Source: Oscillospiraceae bacterium
GTDB taxonomy: Bacteria > Bacillota > Clostridia > Oscillospirales > Acutalibacteraceae
NCBI GenBank assembly: GCA_009779995.1
Contig: WRDW01000013.1
Span: 1 to 45,732 of the forward strand
Direction of reading: 5' to 3'
Length of the DNA: 45,732 nt
Position numbers and translations under genes: made by a program. Of this stretch, positions 30,240 to 38,020 are shown piece after piece (position 1 is the stretch's first letter; each line of letters starts with the position of its first letter). The notes below the pieces were generated by a model, which worked only from the letters and a program-made list of their open reading frames with translations, was not told where the DNA came from and searched no databases.

Positions 30240-31503
30240 GGTCGTCCTCCTCCCTGGAAATCCGCGCGCCCAACAGGCGCAGGTCCTCCTCGAAGCGCTC
30301 GCAGCCGCGGTCCACGTGGCGTATCCCGCGCACGCGGGTCTCCCCCTGGGCGGCCAGGCCCGCCACTACGAGAGCGGCCCCGGCCCGCAGGTCGCAGGCG
30401 TCCACCTCCGCGCCGTGGAGATGCCGCCGGCCCTCCACCACGGCCACGCGGCCCTCCACGCGGATGAACGCGCCCATGCGCCGCAGCTGGCTCACGTGGC
30501 GGAAGCGGTTCTCGAAGATGGTCTCGGTGATGATGCTCGTGCCGTCTGCCACGGCGGCCAGGGCCATGAATGCGGCCTGGGCGTCGGTGGGGAAGCCCGG
30601 ATAGGGCATGGTGCGCACGGTGGGCAGGCGGCGCGGGCGGCCGTACATGCGCAGGGCCAGCATGTCGCCCTCCAGGCGGCGCAGGCGGCAGCCCGCCTGC
30701 TCCAGCACGGAGAGCATGGCGTCCATGTGCGCGGGCCGCGCGCCCCGCAGCAAAATCTCCCCGCCTGTGACGGCGGCGGCGAGCAGGAACGTCACGGCTG
30801 TAATTCTATCCGGAATCACCGTATGTTCCGCACCGTGCAGCTGCTCCACGCCCTCGATGACCAGCGTCCCTTCGCCCGCCCCGTGGATTTTCGCACCGCA
30901 GGCGTTCAAAAAAGCGGCGAGATCGGCGATCTCGGGCTCGCGCGCCGCGTTGGTGAGCACGGTGATCCCCCTGGCGGTGCTCGCGGCGATCATGAGGTTC
31001 TCGGTCGCCCCGACGCTCGGGAAATACAGCGAGCAGCGCGCGCCCTTCATGCCCTCCCGCACGTCGCAGCGCAGGCGGCCGCCCTCTTCCACAACGCGCA
31101 CGCCCAGGGCGCGCATGGCCTCCAGGTGCATATCGATGGGCCGCTCGCCGATGTCGCAGCCGCCGGGCGCGGTCAAGTTGGCGCAGCCCATGGCCGAGAG
31201 CAGCGGCCCCAGGAACACAATCGAGGAGCGCATCTCCTTCATCAGGCAGCCGGGTATCTCGCAGCCGCGCAGGCGGGAGGAATCGACGATAATCGCGCCG
31301 CCCTCGCGCTTCACGGCGCAGCCCAGGTGCTCCAAAATGGCCAGGGTGGCCCGCACGTCGGAGAGATCGGGGCAGCCGTGGAGGACGCATTCGCCACGGG
31401 CCGCTACCGTGGCCGCCAGGATGGGCAGGGCGCTGTTCTTCGCCCCCTGCACCGTATGTTCGCCCTCCAGGCGCTGCCCGCCATGAATGATGTAGGAAGC
31501 CAT
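30214..31503 (-). CDS. murA: UDP-N-acetylglucosamine 1-carboxyvinyltransferase
   Basis: 429 residues. First committed step of peptidoglycan synthesis: adds enolpyruvate to UDP-GlcNAc. Features: [20 protein letters not shown] at the N-terminus, [16 protein letters not shown], the catalytic cysteine in [19 protein letters not shown] (Cys present, so fosfomycin-sensitive type), and [20 protein letters not shown]. The ATG at 31503 has GGGGGTAAAG upstream. It lies downstream of murG and overlaps ftsQ. Confidence 0.95.
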   Translation of the reverse strand: MASYIIHGGQRLEGEHTVQGAKNSALPILAATVAARGECVLHGCPDLSDVRATLAILEHLGCAVKREGGAIIVDSSRLRGCEIPGCLMKEMRSSIVFLGPLLSAMGCANLTAPGGCDIGERPIDMHLEAMRALGVRVVEEGGRLRCDVREGMKGARCSLYFPSVGATENLMIAASTARGITVLTNAAREPEIADLAAFLNACGAKIHGAGEGTLVIEGVEQLHGAEHTVIPDRITAVTFLLAAAVTGGEILLRGARPAHMDAMLSVLEQAGCRLRRLEGDMLALRMYGRPRRLPTVRTMPYPGFPTDAQAAFMALAAVADGTSIITETIFENRFRHVSQLRRMGAFIRVEGRVAVVEGRRHLHGAEVDACDLRAGAALVVAGLAAQGETRVRGIRHVDRGCERFEEDLRLLGARISREEDDLGQPEEAN

Positions 31504-31552
31504 CTTTACCCCCCGCATAGAGTTTTACATGTCATTATATGCGGGGAGGCTT

Positions 31553-31668
31553 GCAATTGACAATGCACAATGCACAATGCACAATTTCTACAGCACTGTG
31601 CGCCTTTTGAACTGGGTATACTCTTAGCCTTTCATCAATTGTGCATTGTGCATTGTGCATTGTGCATT
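31553..31668. repeat. Heptamer-built inverted repeat (GCACAAT)
   Basis: Left arm: three GCACAAT units (31561-31585). Right arm (31636-31668): four complementary ATTGTGC units. Together they give a ~25-bp stem between murG and murA. The right arm overlaps the end of murG and encodes its last residues. Confidence 0.85.
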
Positions 31669-32783
31669 AAGGTACACAGCACCTCGTAAATCCTCTCGTT
31701 CGCGTCCGTGACGGCCCCGGCCTTTGCCGCCTCGCCCATGGCGCGCAGGCGCGCGGGGTCGGCGATGAGCTCTTTCACTGTCTTTGTCAGCAATTCCGGG
31801 GTCAAATCCTTTTCAAGGATGAGAATCACAGCGCCCCTGTCGGCCAGGCCCTTGGCGTTGTAATAGTGATGGTTTTCCGTCACATTCGGCGAGGGGATGA
31901 TGATCGCTGGCTTGCCCAGGGCCTGTATCTCGTTGACGGTGCTGGCCCCGCCCCGGCCTATGACCAGATCGGCGGCGGCCAGGCAGCGGTCCATGTCGTC
32001 GATGTACTCCCGCAGGGTAATCTCGGGGGCGGCGATGTCCACGCCAGATTTTGTGAGCTTCTCGGGCATCCACGCGCCGTACTGCCCGTAGGCGTGGTGG
32101 AAGCAGCAGCCGCAATCTTTGCACAGCAGGGCGATCATGCCGCTGACGGCCTCGTTGATGGCCTGCGCCCCCAGCGACCCCCCCGTGGAGAGCACCATGG
32201 GGCGCTCATCCAGGCCGAGCGCCCGGCGGCTTTGCGCCCTGTTGGCCCGAAGGAGCTCCGGGCGGACGGGCAGGCCCGTGTGAATGGGCTCGTTTTTGCA
32301 CTTCATGCGCCCGGCGGCGGCCATGTCGGTGAGCATCACGGCGTCCATGCGGGGGGCCAGGGCCTTGTTGGCCATGCCGGGCCAGGCGTTGGCCTCGTGT
32401 ATGGCCGCGGGGATGCCCGCCTTCGCAGCCGCGCGCAGCACCGGCCCGCTGACATAGCCCCCGGTGCCGACGACCAAATCCGGCTTAATCTCCTTCAGCA
32501 GCCTGTTGACCTGCCCTGTCACAGTCAGCAGCTTCTTTACAGTTCCCAGGTTGCGCTTAATGCTCTCCGGGCTGAAGCTGCGCTGGAAGCCGCTGATCTT
32601 TATCGTGTGGAAGGCGTAGCCCGCCTGGGGCACCAGCCGCGCCTCCATGTGGTCGGCTGTGCCGACGAAGTGAATCTTGCATTGGGGGTGCAAATAGCGA
32701 ATCAGCCCGGCCACGGACAGCGCCGGGTTGATGTGCCCCGCCGTGCCCCCGGCGGCGAAAAGGATGGTTTGGGTATCGAACAT
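31635..32783 (-). CDS. murG: UDP-N-acetylglucosamine transferase MurG
   Basis: 382 residues. Adds GlcNAc to lipid I at the inner face of the membrane. Motifs: LFAAGGTAGHINPALSVAGL (G loop 1), VGTGGYVSGPVLRAAA, VLSTGGSLGAQAINEAV, and LVIGRGGASTVNEIQALGKP. The ATG at 32783 has GAGGT upstream. The final residues (LMHNAQCTMHN) are translated from the GCACAAT repeat that also supplies the stop, so the native C-terminus has been extended by about ten residues. Confidence 0.95.
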   Translation of the reverse strand: MFDTQTILFAAGGTAGHINPALSVAGLIRYLHPQCKIHFVGTADHMEARLVPQAGYAFHTIKISGFQRSFSPESIKRNLGTVKKLLTVTGQVNRLLKEIKPDLVVGTGGYVSGPVLRAAAKAGIPAAIHEANAWPGMANKALAPRMDAVMLTDMAAAGRMKCKNEPIHTGLPVRPELLRANRAQSRRALGLDERPMVLSTGGSLGAQAINEAVSGMIALLCKDCGCCFHHAYGQYGAWMPEKLTKSGVDIAAPEITLREYIDDMDRCLAAADLVIGRGGASTVNEIQALGKPAIIIPSPNVTENHHYYNAKGLADRGAVILILEKDLTPELLTKTVKELIADPARLRAMGEAAKAGAVTDANERIYEVLCTLMHNAQCTMHN

Positions 32784-32793
32784 AGGGGTTACC

Positions 32794-33432
32794 TCATTTC
32801 GCGTTCCATTCAACGGGATCGCCCGGCACTATGATGGCGGGCCCGGGGAATGGCGTGATGACGCCCGTTTCCGGATGGGTGGGCTGATCGATGTTAAACA
32901 CATAGCCGGCCTTCCCGTATCTGCCAAGCCCGTCTCCGTCAAAACAGTCGCTGTCCATACAGATATTGACGGCCTTCACCGCGACCCAGCCCTTATGCCG
33001 CCACAACAGCTCGCACTCTATGTTCAGGAAGCATTCTTTGATGCGCGGCGCGTTCACCTTTGTCGCCTTTTCGGCGGTGAGGCCCGAGGCGGTGATTTCG
33101 TCTGTCTCCCACTGGTTGTTGCCTATGGTCTTCGAGCAGCGGTCCAAGATGTCATTCGACGGGAAGTTCAGCACGCAGGCTTTGGTTCTTTTCAGCGACT
33201 TTTGCGCGTGCCTGCCGCACAGCCGCATGACGCAGACGAAATCGTCCGCCCCGTCGCCGACAAAGCTTGCCCAGGATTGTAGGCAGGCGTTCTCTTTGCC
33301 GTTCTTCTTCCAGCCGGTGACGACGAACAGCAGCGAGGGCATGGCCGTCACAAACGCCTGCCACGAGCAGCCGCAGGCCTTGCAATATTCTTCGGTGATT
33401 GTCTCCGGCCTTGCGGAGAATTCTTTTTTCAT
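32794..33432 (-). CDS. Flavin reductase-like (FMN-binding split barrel) protein
   Basis: 212 residues, flavoredoxin/flavin reductase type: PSLLFVVTGWKKNGKENACL, ASFVGDGADDFVCVMRLCGR, LNFPSNDILDRCSKTIGNNQ, and ITASGLTAEKATKVNAPRIK, ECFLNIECEL. It binds FMN and probably reduces flavin or a small acceptor. The ATG at 33432 has AAAGGAGAA upstream. It lies 10 bp before murG inside the dcw cluster, where no such gene is expected; with the next gene upstream it forms an inserted pair next to a REP-like repeat arm. Confidence 0.85.
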   Translation of the reverse strand: MKKEFSARPETITEEYCKACGCSWQAFVTAMPSLLFVVTGWKKNGKENACLQSWASFVGDGADDFVCVMRLCGRHAQKSLKRTKACVLNFPSNDILDRCSKTIGNNQWETDEITASGLTAEKATKVNAPRIKECFLNIECELLWRHKGWVAVKAVNICMDSDCFDGDGLGRYGKAGYVFNIDQPTHPETGVITPFPGPAIIVPGDPVEWNAK

Positions 33433-33474
33433 GAGGATGAGTTCTCCTTTTGCATTGATGCAGTTTGGGGTTTC

Positions 33475-33500
33475 GGGCGGCAAGAATGCCGCCCCTACAG
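33475..33500. repeat. REP-like arm (GGCAAGAATGCC)
   Basis: GGGCGGCAAGAATGCCGCCCCTACAG, identical to one arm of the hairpin at 19519-19570; it contains its own small palindrome and overlaps the stop of the next gene. Confidence 0.75.
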
Positions 33501-33944
33501 ATTTACTGTGGCGATAAACTCGTCAATCTGTTCTCTCGTCAATGCCATTTCAGCCTCAAAAGGCAAATCGCTCAAGGTGACTTCCGCTATTTCATGGCTC
33601 CTTGCCGCGATCGTGAAATATCGGATGGGCTTTTTCAAGTTCTTCACCAGCATGATCTCAAACATGACCCCGTTGGCGATGTCGCCGAACACCCACAGCT
33701 CGTCGCACATGGAGATGAGCTGATTATTCGCCCTTCTAATCAAGTCCCTGTCAGCCCTGTCGCCCAGAAAATAGTCGAACGCCATGAATGGGTTGACCGG
33801 AAGCATGCCTTTGCTGAAGACAAACTCGCATACGGCTTCCCTGCAATAGAAATATGCTTTTGACTGCGCCGTAAATACTGTGCGAAGGGACTCTGTACCG
33901 CACACATTGAAATTGAATTTTTTCGCCATTGACTGTATGTCCAT
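33495..33944 (-). CDS. Nucleoside 2-deoxyribosyltransferase-like (DUF4406/DUF7768-type) protein
   Basis: 149 residues. The pattern YFYCREAVCEFVFSKGMLPV, NPFMAFDYFLGDRADRDLIR, RANNQLISMCDELWVFGDIA and NGVMFEIMLVKNLKKPIRYF fits the nucleoside 2-deoxyribosyltransferase-like fold, in which the DELWVFG strand and following Glu are conserved. Whether it is an enzyme or a nucleotide sensor cannot be told. ATG with AGGTGA inside the ftsW end (5-bp gap). Inserted in the dcw cluster between ftsW and murG. Confidence 0.7.
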   Translation of the reverse strand: MDIQSMAKKFNFNVCGTESLRTVFTAQSKAYFYCREAVCEFVFSKGMLPVNPFMAFDYFLGDRADRDLIRRANNQLISMCDELWVFGDIANGVMFEIMLVKNLKKPIRYFTIAARSHEIAEVTLSDLPFEAEMALTREQIDEFIATVNL

Positions 33945-33948
33945 TGCG

Positions 33949-35196
33949 TCACCTCTTGATCTCCCTGCTCACCCTTGACACCGCCAACACGATCCCCATT
34001 TCCGCCATGAGCATGAGCAGGGCCGTGCCCCCGTAACTGAAAAAGGGCAGGGGGATGCCGGTGTTGGGCAATACGGCGGTGACAACGCCTATGTTCAGCG
34101 CCGTCTGGAGGCCGACCTGCAAGACGATGCCGATCACCAGCAGGCAGCCGAATTTTTCTTTCGTGTGCAGGGCGATCATGAAGCCGCGCCACACCAGCGC
34201 CACGAAGAGCAGCAGGATGCAGGCCGCGCCGAGGAAGCCGATTTCCTCGCAGACGATGGCGAACACGAAGTCGTTCTGCGGCTCGGGGAGGTAGAGGTGC
34301 TTCTGGATGGAGTTGCCGAAGCCCCGGCCGAACCAGCCCCCCGAGCCCACCGCCAGCAGGGACTGGTAGGTCTGCCAGTCGTCCCCCAGGGGGTCGCTCA
34401 TGGGGTTCTGGAAGGAGATGATGCGCGCGGCGGCGTTTTCGCCCAGGATTTCGGGGTTTTTGAAGACGAACATGACGGCCAGCACGGCGGCGCCTATGCC
34501 CGCGGCGTAGAGCCACAGGGGGATGCGCTGCTCGCCGATGAAGATCATCAGCGCGCCTATGGCCCCGGTGATGAGCATCCCCGAGACGTGGTTCTCCAGG
34601 GCGATGAGCACCACCATGGCCAGCAATACGAACATATACAGCCCCGTGCTCCACCAGCGCAGAAAAAAGCGCCGCGCGCCCACCGCGTCCCGGGCGATGG
34701 CGTGGTTCGGGCGCTGGAAGCGCTCCATGGCGTAGGCGAAGAACAGCACCAGCGCCATTTTAGCCACCTCCGAGGGCTGCACGGTCAATATCGGGTTGGT
34801 GCGGCTGCCGATGGGGAGCCAGCGCTTGAAGTCGTAGAAAATCGTATGGTAGAACAGCACCACAACCAACAACAAAAACGCGACCAGAAGCGCGGGGATG
34901 GCGAGCTTCCGCAGCACGTTGAGGTTTATTTTAGAGATGCTCAGCATGGCCACCACGCCCAGCAGCGCGAAAACCCCCTGGCGCTTGATGTAATAGTAGG
35001 CGTCGCCCTCGTGCTTGAGGGCGTTGACGTAGCTGGCGGAGAACATCATCACCAGCCCCGCGCACATGAGCACGGTGACGATGAGCATGAAGGGGAAATC
35101 AAAGCCGCCGTAGGCGAAGAGCCTGTGCGCCAGCGGAATCTTTTGCGGGGCCCTGCTCTGCCGCGAGCCCCATTGCAGTGTTTCGTCGCGCGGCAT
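33949..35196 (-). CDS. ftsW: FtsW/SpoVE-type SEDS peptidoglycan polymerase
   Basis: 415 residues with about ten membrane helices. SEDS features: FSASYVNALKHEGDAYYYIK, KRWLPIGSRTNPILTVQPSEVAK (split here: the QPSE motif is present), GGWFGRGFGNSIQKHLYLPE, PQNDFVFAIVCEEIGFLGA, and NTGIPLPFFSYGGTALL. It polymerises glycan strands with a partner class B PBP. ATG with GGAGGAA upstream. FtsW and SpoVE cannot be separated by sequence alone; the position between mraY and murG suits either. Confidence 0.92.
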   Translation of the reverse strand: MPRDETLQWGSRQSRAPQKIPLAHRLFAYGGFDFPFMLIVTVLMCAGLVMMFSASYVNALKHEGDAYYYIKRQGVFALLGVVAMLSISKINLNVLRKLAIPALLVAFLLLVVVLFYHTIFYDFKRWLPIGSRTNPILTVQPSEVAKMALVLFFAYAMERFQRPNHAIARDAVGARRFFLRWWSTGLYMFVLLAMVVLIALENHVSGMLITGAIGALMIFIGEQRIPLWLYAAGIGAAVLAVMFVFKNPEILGENAAARIISFQNPMSDPLGDDWQTYQSLLAVGSGGWFGRGFGNSIQKHLYLPEPQNDFVFAIVCEEIGFLGAACILLLFVALVWRGFMIALHTKEKFGCLLVIGIVLQVGLQTALNIGVVTAVLPNTGIPLPFFSYGGTALLMLMAEMGIVLAVSRVSREIKR

Positions 35197-35207
35197 AAAA
35201 TTCCTCC

Positions 35208-35263
35208 GGAATTTTAGATTTTAGACATCTAACGTCTAACGTCTAATATCTAAGGTCTAAGAT
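35208..35263. repeat. Heptamer-type repeat (GTCTAAC)
   Basis: TTAGAC-atctaac-GTCTAA followed by further TCTAA(C/T)G-type units, in the gap between mraY and ftsW. Same design as the other heptamer loci but a different unit. Confidence 0.7.
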
Positions 35264-36311
35264 GCTCCTGCAGCCCAAACCAAACAACAACCAGGGCCGC
35301 GATCACGCCCGCCAGGTTCACCAGGGAGAAGACCCAGCCTATTTTCTTCTCCTTCCAGCCGCTCATCTCGAAGTGGTGGTGGATGGGGGCCATCTTGAAG
35401 ATGCGCTTGCCGCCGCTGAGCTTGTACCAGCCGATCTGCAGAACGTCCGACATGCCCTCTATCACGTATATGAGGCACATGAGCAGCAATATGACCGGCG
35501 TATCCAGGGCGAAGGCGATGGCCAGCATCACCCCGCCCAGGAAGTTCGAGCCCGTATCGCCCATGATCACCTTGGCGGGGTTGTGGTTCCAGATCAAAAA
35601 GCCCGCGAGGCCCCCGACGGTGGCCGCCGCCACCACACCGATGCCGAACATCCCGCGCAGCACGGCGAACACGAGGAAGCCCGCCGCCGCCGTGATGGTG
35701 ACGCCCGAGCAAAGGCCGTCCACGCCGTCGGTGAAATTGGCGGAATTCACCGTGGCGTAGATCACCACGTAGCCGAACACGAAGAAGAGCAGCGTGCCGG
35801 GGAACAGCGCCTTCTCCCCCAGGAAGGGGATGAGGGTGAAGGGCCTTTTGCCCATGGAGAGCCACAGGCTGGTGAGGTAGCCCGCGCTGATGAGCACCTG
35901 CGCGACGGTCTTCTGCACCACGGTGAGGCCCATGTTGCGCTTTTTCACGACCTTCACGTAGTCGTCCGCAAAGCCCATCAGGGCAAACAGCACCGCCATG
36001 ATCAGCCCGGCGAGCAGCTTGACCGCGGTCTGCTGCTGGATGTAGTCCGGCCATGGGCTCGCCAGCAGCCTGCCGCCCGTGGCGTAGTCGGCCGCCCAGG
36101 CCGCCGCCGCCGAGGCTAAAATGCCGATGATGAACATGAACCCGCCCATGGTGGGCGTGCCCTGCTTGTGCTTGTGCCAGCTGGGCCCGATGTCCAAAAT
36201 CACCTGCCCGAAGCGCAGCTTGTGCAGCCAGGGGATGAACACGTAGCCCAGCAGCCAGGTGCTCCCCATGGCCGCCCCCGCCGCCAGCGCCATCACCAGG
36301 AATTGATTCAT
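35250..36311 (-). CDS. mraY: Phospho-N-acetylmuramoyl-pentapeptide-transferase
   Basis: 353 residues, ten membrane helices. Makes lipid I from UDP-MurNAc-pentapeptide and undecaprenyl phosphate. Motifs: PTMGGFMFIIGIL, MGFADDYVKVVKKRNMGL with the DD pair, NSANFTDGVDGLCSG, NHNPAKVIMGDTGSNFLGG, and the HHH motif MAPIHHHFEMSGWKE. The ATG at 36311 has AGAGGATGG upstream. The gene follows murE directly; murF, which usually lies between them, is missing. Confidence 0.96.
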   Translation of the reverse strand: MNQFLVMALAAGAAMGSTWLLGYVFIPWLHKLRFGQVILDIGPSWHKHKQGTPTMGGFMFIIGILASAAAAWAADYATGGRLLASPWPDYIQQQTAVKLLAGLIMAVLFALMGFADDYVKVVKKRNMGLTVVQKTVAQVLISAGYLTSLWLSMGKRPFTLIPFLGEKALFPGTLLFFVFGYVVIYATVNSANFTDGVDGLCSGVTITAAAGFLVFAVLRGMFGIGVVAAATVGGLAGFLIWNHNPAKVIMGDTGSNFLGGVMLAIAFALDTPVILLLMCLIYVIEGMSDVLQIGWYKLSGGKRIFKMAPIHHHFEMSGWKEKKIGWVFSLVNLAGVIAALVVVWFGLQEHLRP

Positions 36312-36332
36312 ACCCAAACCATCCTCTTTGCT

Positions 36333-36426
36333 AATTCTAAATGCTTAATTCTTAATGCTTAATTTTCTCATCGCGCAATAGCTTTGCTTCAATTCATTTA
36401 GCATTAAGAATTAAGCATTAAGAATT
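36333..36426. repeat. Heptamer-built inverted repeat (ATGCTTA)
   Basis: Left arm 36333-36364 and right arm 36391-36426 of ATGCTTA/ATTCTTA units, forming a ~30-bp hairpin between murE and mraY. The right arm encodes the last residues and stop of murE. Confidence 0.8.
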
Positions 36427-37849
36427 GCGCCACGATCTCCCGCTCATCCAGGTGCACCTTGCCCCCGGCCAGCACCTGGTAGTCCTCGTGGCCCTTGCCC
36501 GCCAGGAGCACCGTATCGCCCTCCCGGGCCTTCTTCAGGGCCAGGACGACGGCCTTGGCTCTGTCCGGCTCGGTGAAGACCTGGGACTTGTTCTTCACGC
36601 CCTCCAGCACGTCCGCGATGATAGCCAGGGGGTCTTCGCTTCTCGGGTTATCGGAGGAGACGATGGCGATGTCCGCCAGCTCCGCCGCGATGCGCCCCAT
36701 GATGGGCCGCTTGCCCGCGTCGCGCTCCCCGCCGCAGCCGAACACGCAGATGATGCGGCCCTTCGAGGTCTGCCGCAGGGTCTGCAATACTTTTTCCAGG
36801 CCGTCGGGGGAATGGGCGTAGTCGATGATCACGGTGTAGGGCGTGCCGGTGGGCAGCACCTCCATGCGGCCCTTGACGCCCCGGCTGTTCGCCAGGCCCG
36901 CCTGCACCTGCTCCAGCGTCAGGCCGAGCTCCAGCGCCGCGCAGGCCGCCGCCATGGAGTTATACACGGAGAACTCGCAGGGCGTGCCGTATTTGATGCG
37001 CCCGATCTGCCCGCGGCTCACCAGCTCGTAGGATACGCCGTCCGCCGGCAGCTGCACGTTTTTGGCCGTGTAATGCGCGTGATTGTCATGGAGGGAGTAG
37101 GTCACGGGCCGGGCGGCGGCGCCCTCCAGCATGGCGGGGCCGTATTCGTCGTCGATGTTCACAATGGCTATATCGCTCTGCCAGAGGAGTATTTTTTTTG
37201 CCTCGAAGTAATTTTCGAATGTCCCGTGATAATCCAGGTGGTCCTGCGTGAGATTCGTATAAATTCCAGCGGCAAATTGTAAGCCCGCGCACCTGCGCTG
37301 CACCAGCGCCATGGAGGAGGTCTCCATGAAGCAGTGCGTGCAGCCCGCGGCCACCATTTTGGCCAGCAGCGAGTGGAGCTTGCAGGTATCCGGCGTGGTG
37401 GGGATGTCGCTGTCGGTGGGCAGCTCCTCCTGGTCCACCAGGATCTTCACCGTGCTGACGAGGCCCGATTTGTAGCCCGCCGCGTCGAAAATCTCTTTCA
37501 GCAGGCAGGCGATGGTGGTCTTCCCGTTGGTGCCGGTGACGCCCACCAGGGTGAGCTGTTTTGCCGGGTTGCCGTTGAAATTCCCGCACAGCAGCGCGTA
37601 GGCCGTGCGCGCGTCCTCCACGATTACCTGCGCGGCAAGGCCTGTGTCACGCTGCGCGACGACGCACACGGCACCCTGTTCGACCGCCTGCGCGGCGAAG
37701 TCGTGGCCGTCGAAGCGCCTGCCCTCCACGCAGACGAACACGCAGCCGGGGACGACCCTGCGGCTGTCCTCGGTCACCAGGGAGACGGCGCAGTCGGGCA
37801 GCAATGTCCCTTTATATTCTATTTCTTGGAACAATTCATGTAAAAGCAT
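36404..37849 (-). CDS. murE: UDP-MurNAc-tripeptide synthetase (meso-diaminopimelate type)
   Basis: 481 residues. ATP-dependent Mur ligase adding the third residue of the stem peptide. ATP loop LVGVTGTNGKTTIACLLKEI, central IYTNLTQDHLDYHGTFENYF, and the DNPR signature (IVSSDNPRSEDP) that selects meso-diaminopimelate. The ATG at 37849 has GAGGT just upstream. The last residues (LMLNS) and the stop come from a heptamer repeat. It is followed by mraY with no murF. Confidence 0.95.
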   Translation of the reverse strand: MLLHELFQEIEYKGTLLPDCAVSLVTEDSRRVVPGCVFVCVEGRRFDGHDFAAQAVEQGAVCVVAQRDTGLAAQVIVEDARTAYALLCGNFNGNPAKQLTLVGVTGTNGKTTIACLLKEIFDAAGYKSGLVSTVKILVDQEELPTDSDIPTTPDTCKLHSLLAKMVAAGCTHCFMETSSMALVQRRCAGLQFAAGIYTNLTQDHLDYHGTFENYFEAKKILLWQSDIAIVNIDDEYGPAMLEGAAARPVTYSLHDNHAHYTAKNVQLPADGVSYELVSRGQIGRIKYGTPCEFSVYNSMAAACAALELGLTLEQVQAGLANSRGVKGRMEVLPTGTPYTVIIDYAHSPDGLEKVLQTLRQTSKGRIICVFGCGGERDAGKRPIMGRIAAELADIAIVSSDNPRSEDPLAIIADVLEGVKNKSQVFTEPDRAKAVVLALKKAREGDTVLLAGKGHEDYQVLAGGKVHLDEREIVAQFLMLNS

Positions 37850-37867
37850 AGGTACCTCTTTAGCGTC

Positions 37868-37992
37868 ATGTGACGTTTATGCCAGCGGCGCTGCGATGCA
37901 ACGCCCTACGAGGGTTTCGCCAATGGCGAATGCGGAAGGTTAATTTTCCAGCGCCACTGGCGCAATCCTCGTAGGGCGCGCCAGTGGCCCGC
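37868..37992. repeat. Intergenic inverted repeat (CCCTACGAGG)
   Basis: CCCTACGAGG (~37901) pairs with CCTCGTAGGG (~37968); the inner parts GCCAGCGGCGC...GCGCCACTGGC also pair. It fills the gap between the class B PBP gene and murE; no ORF. Confidence 0.65.
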
Positions 37993-38020
37993 CGTGACAA
38001 AAATTGCGAAAACACACACC

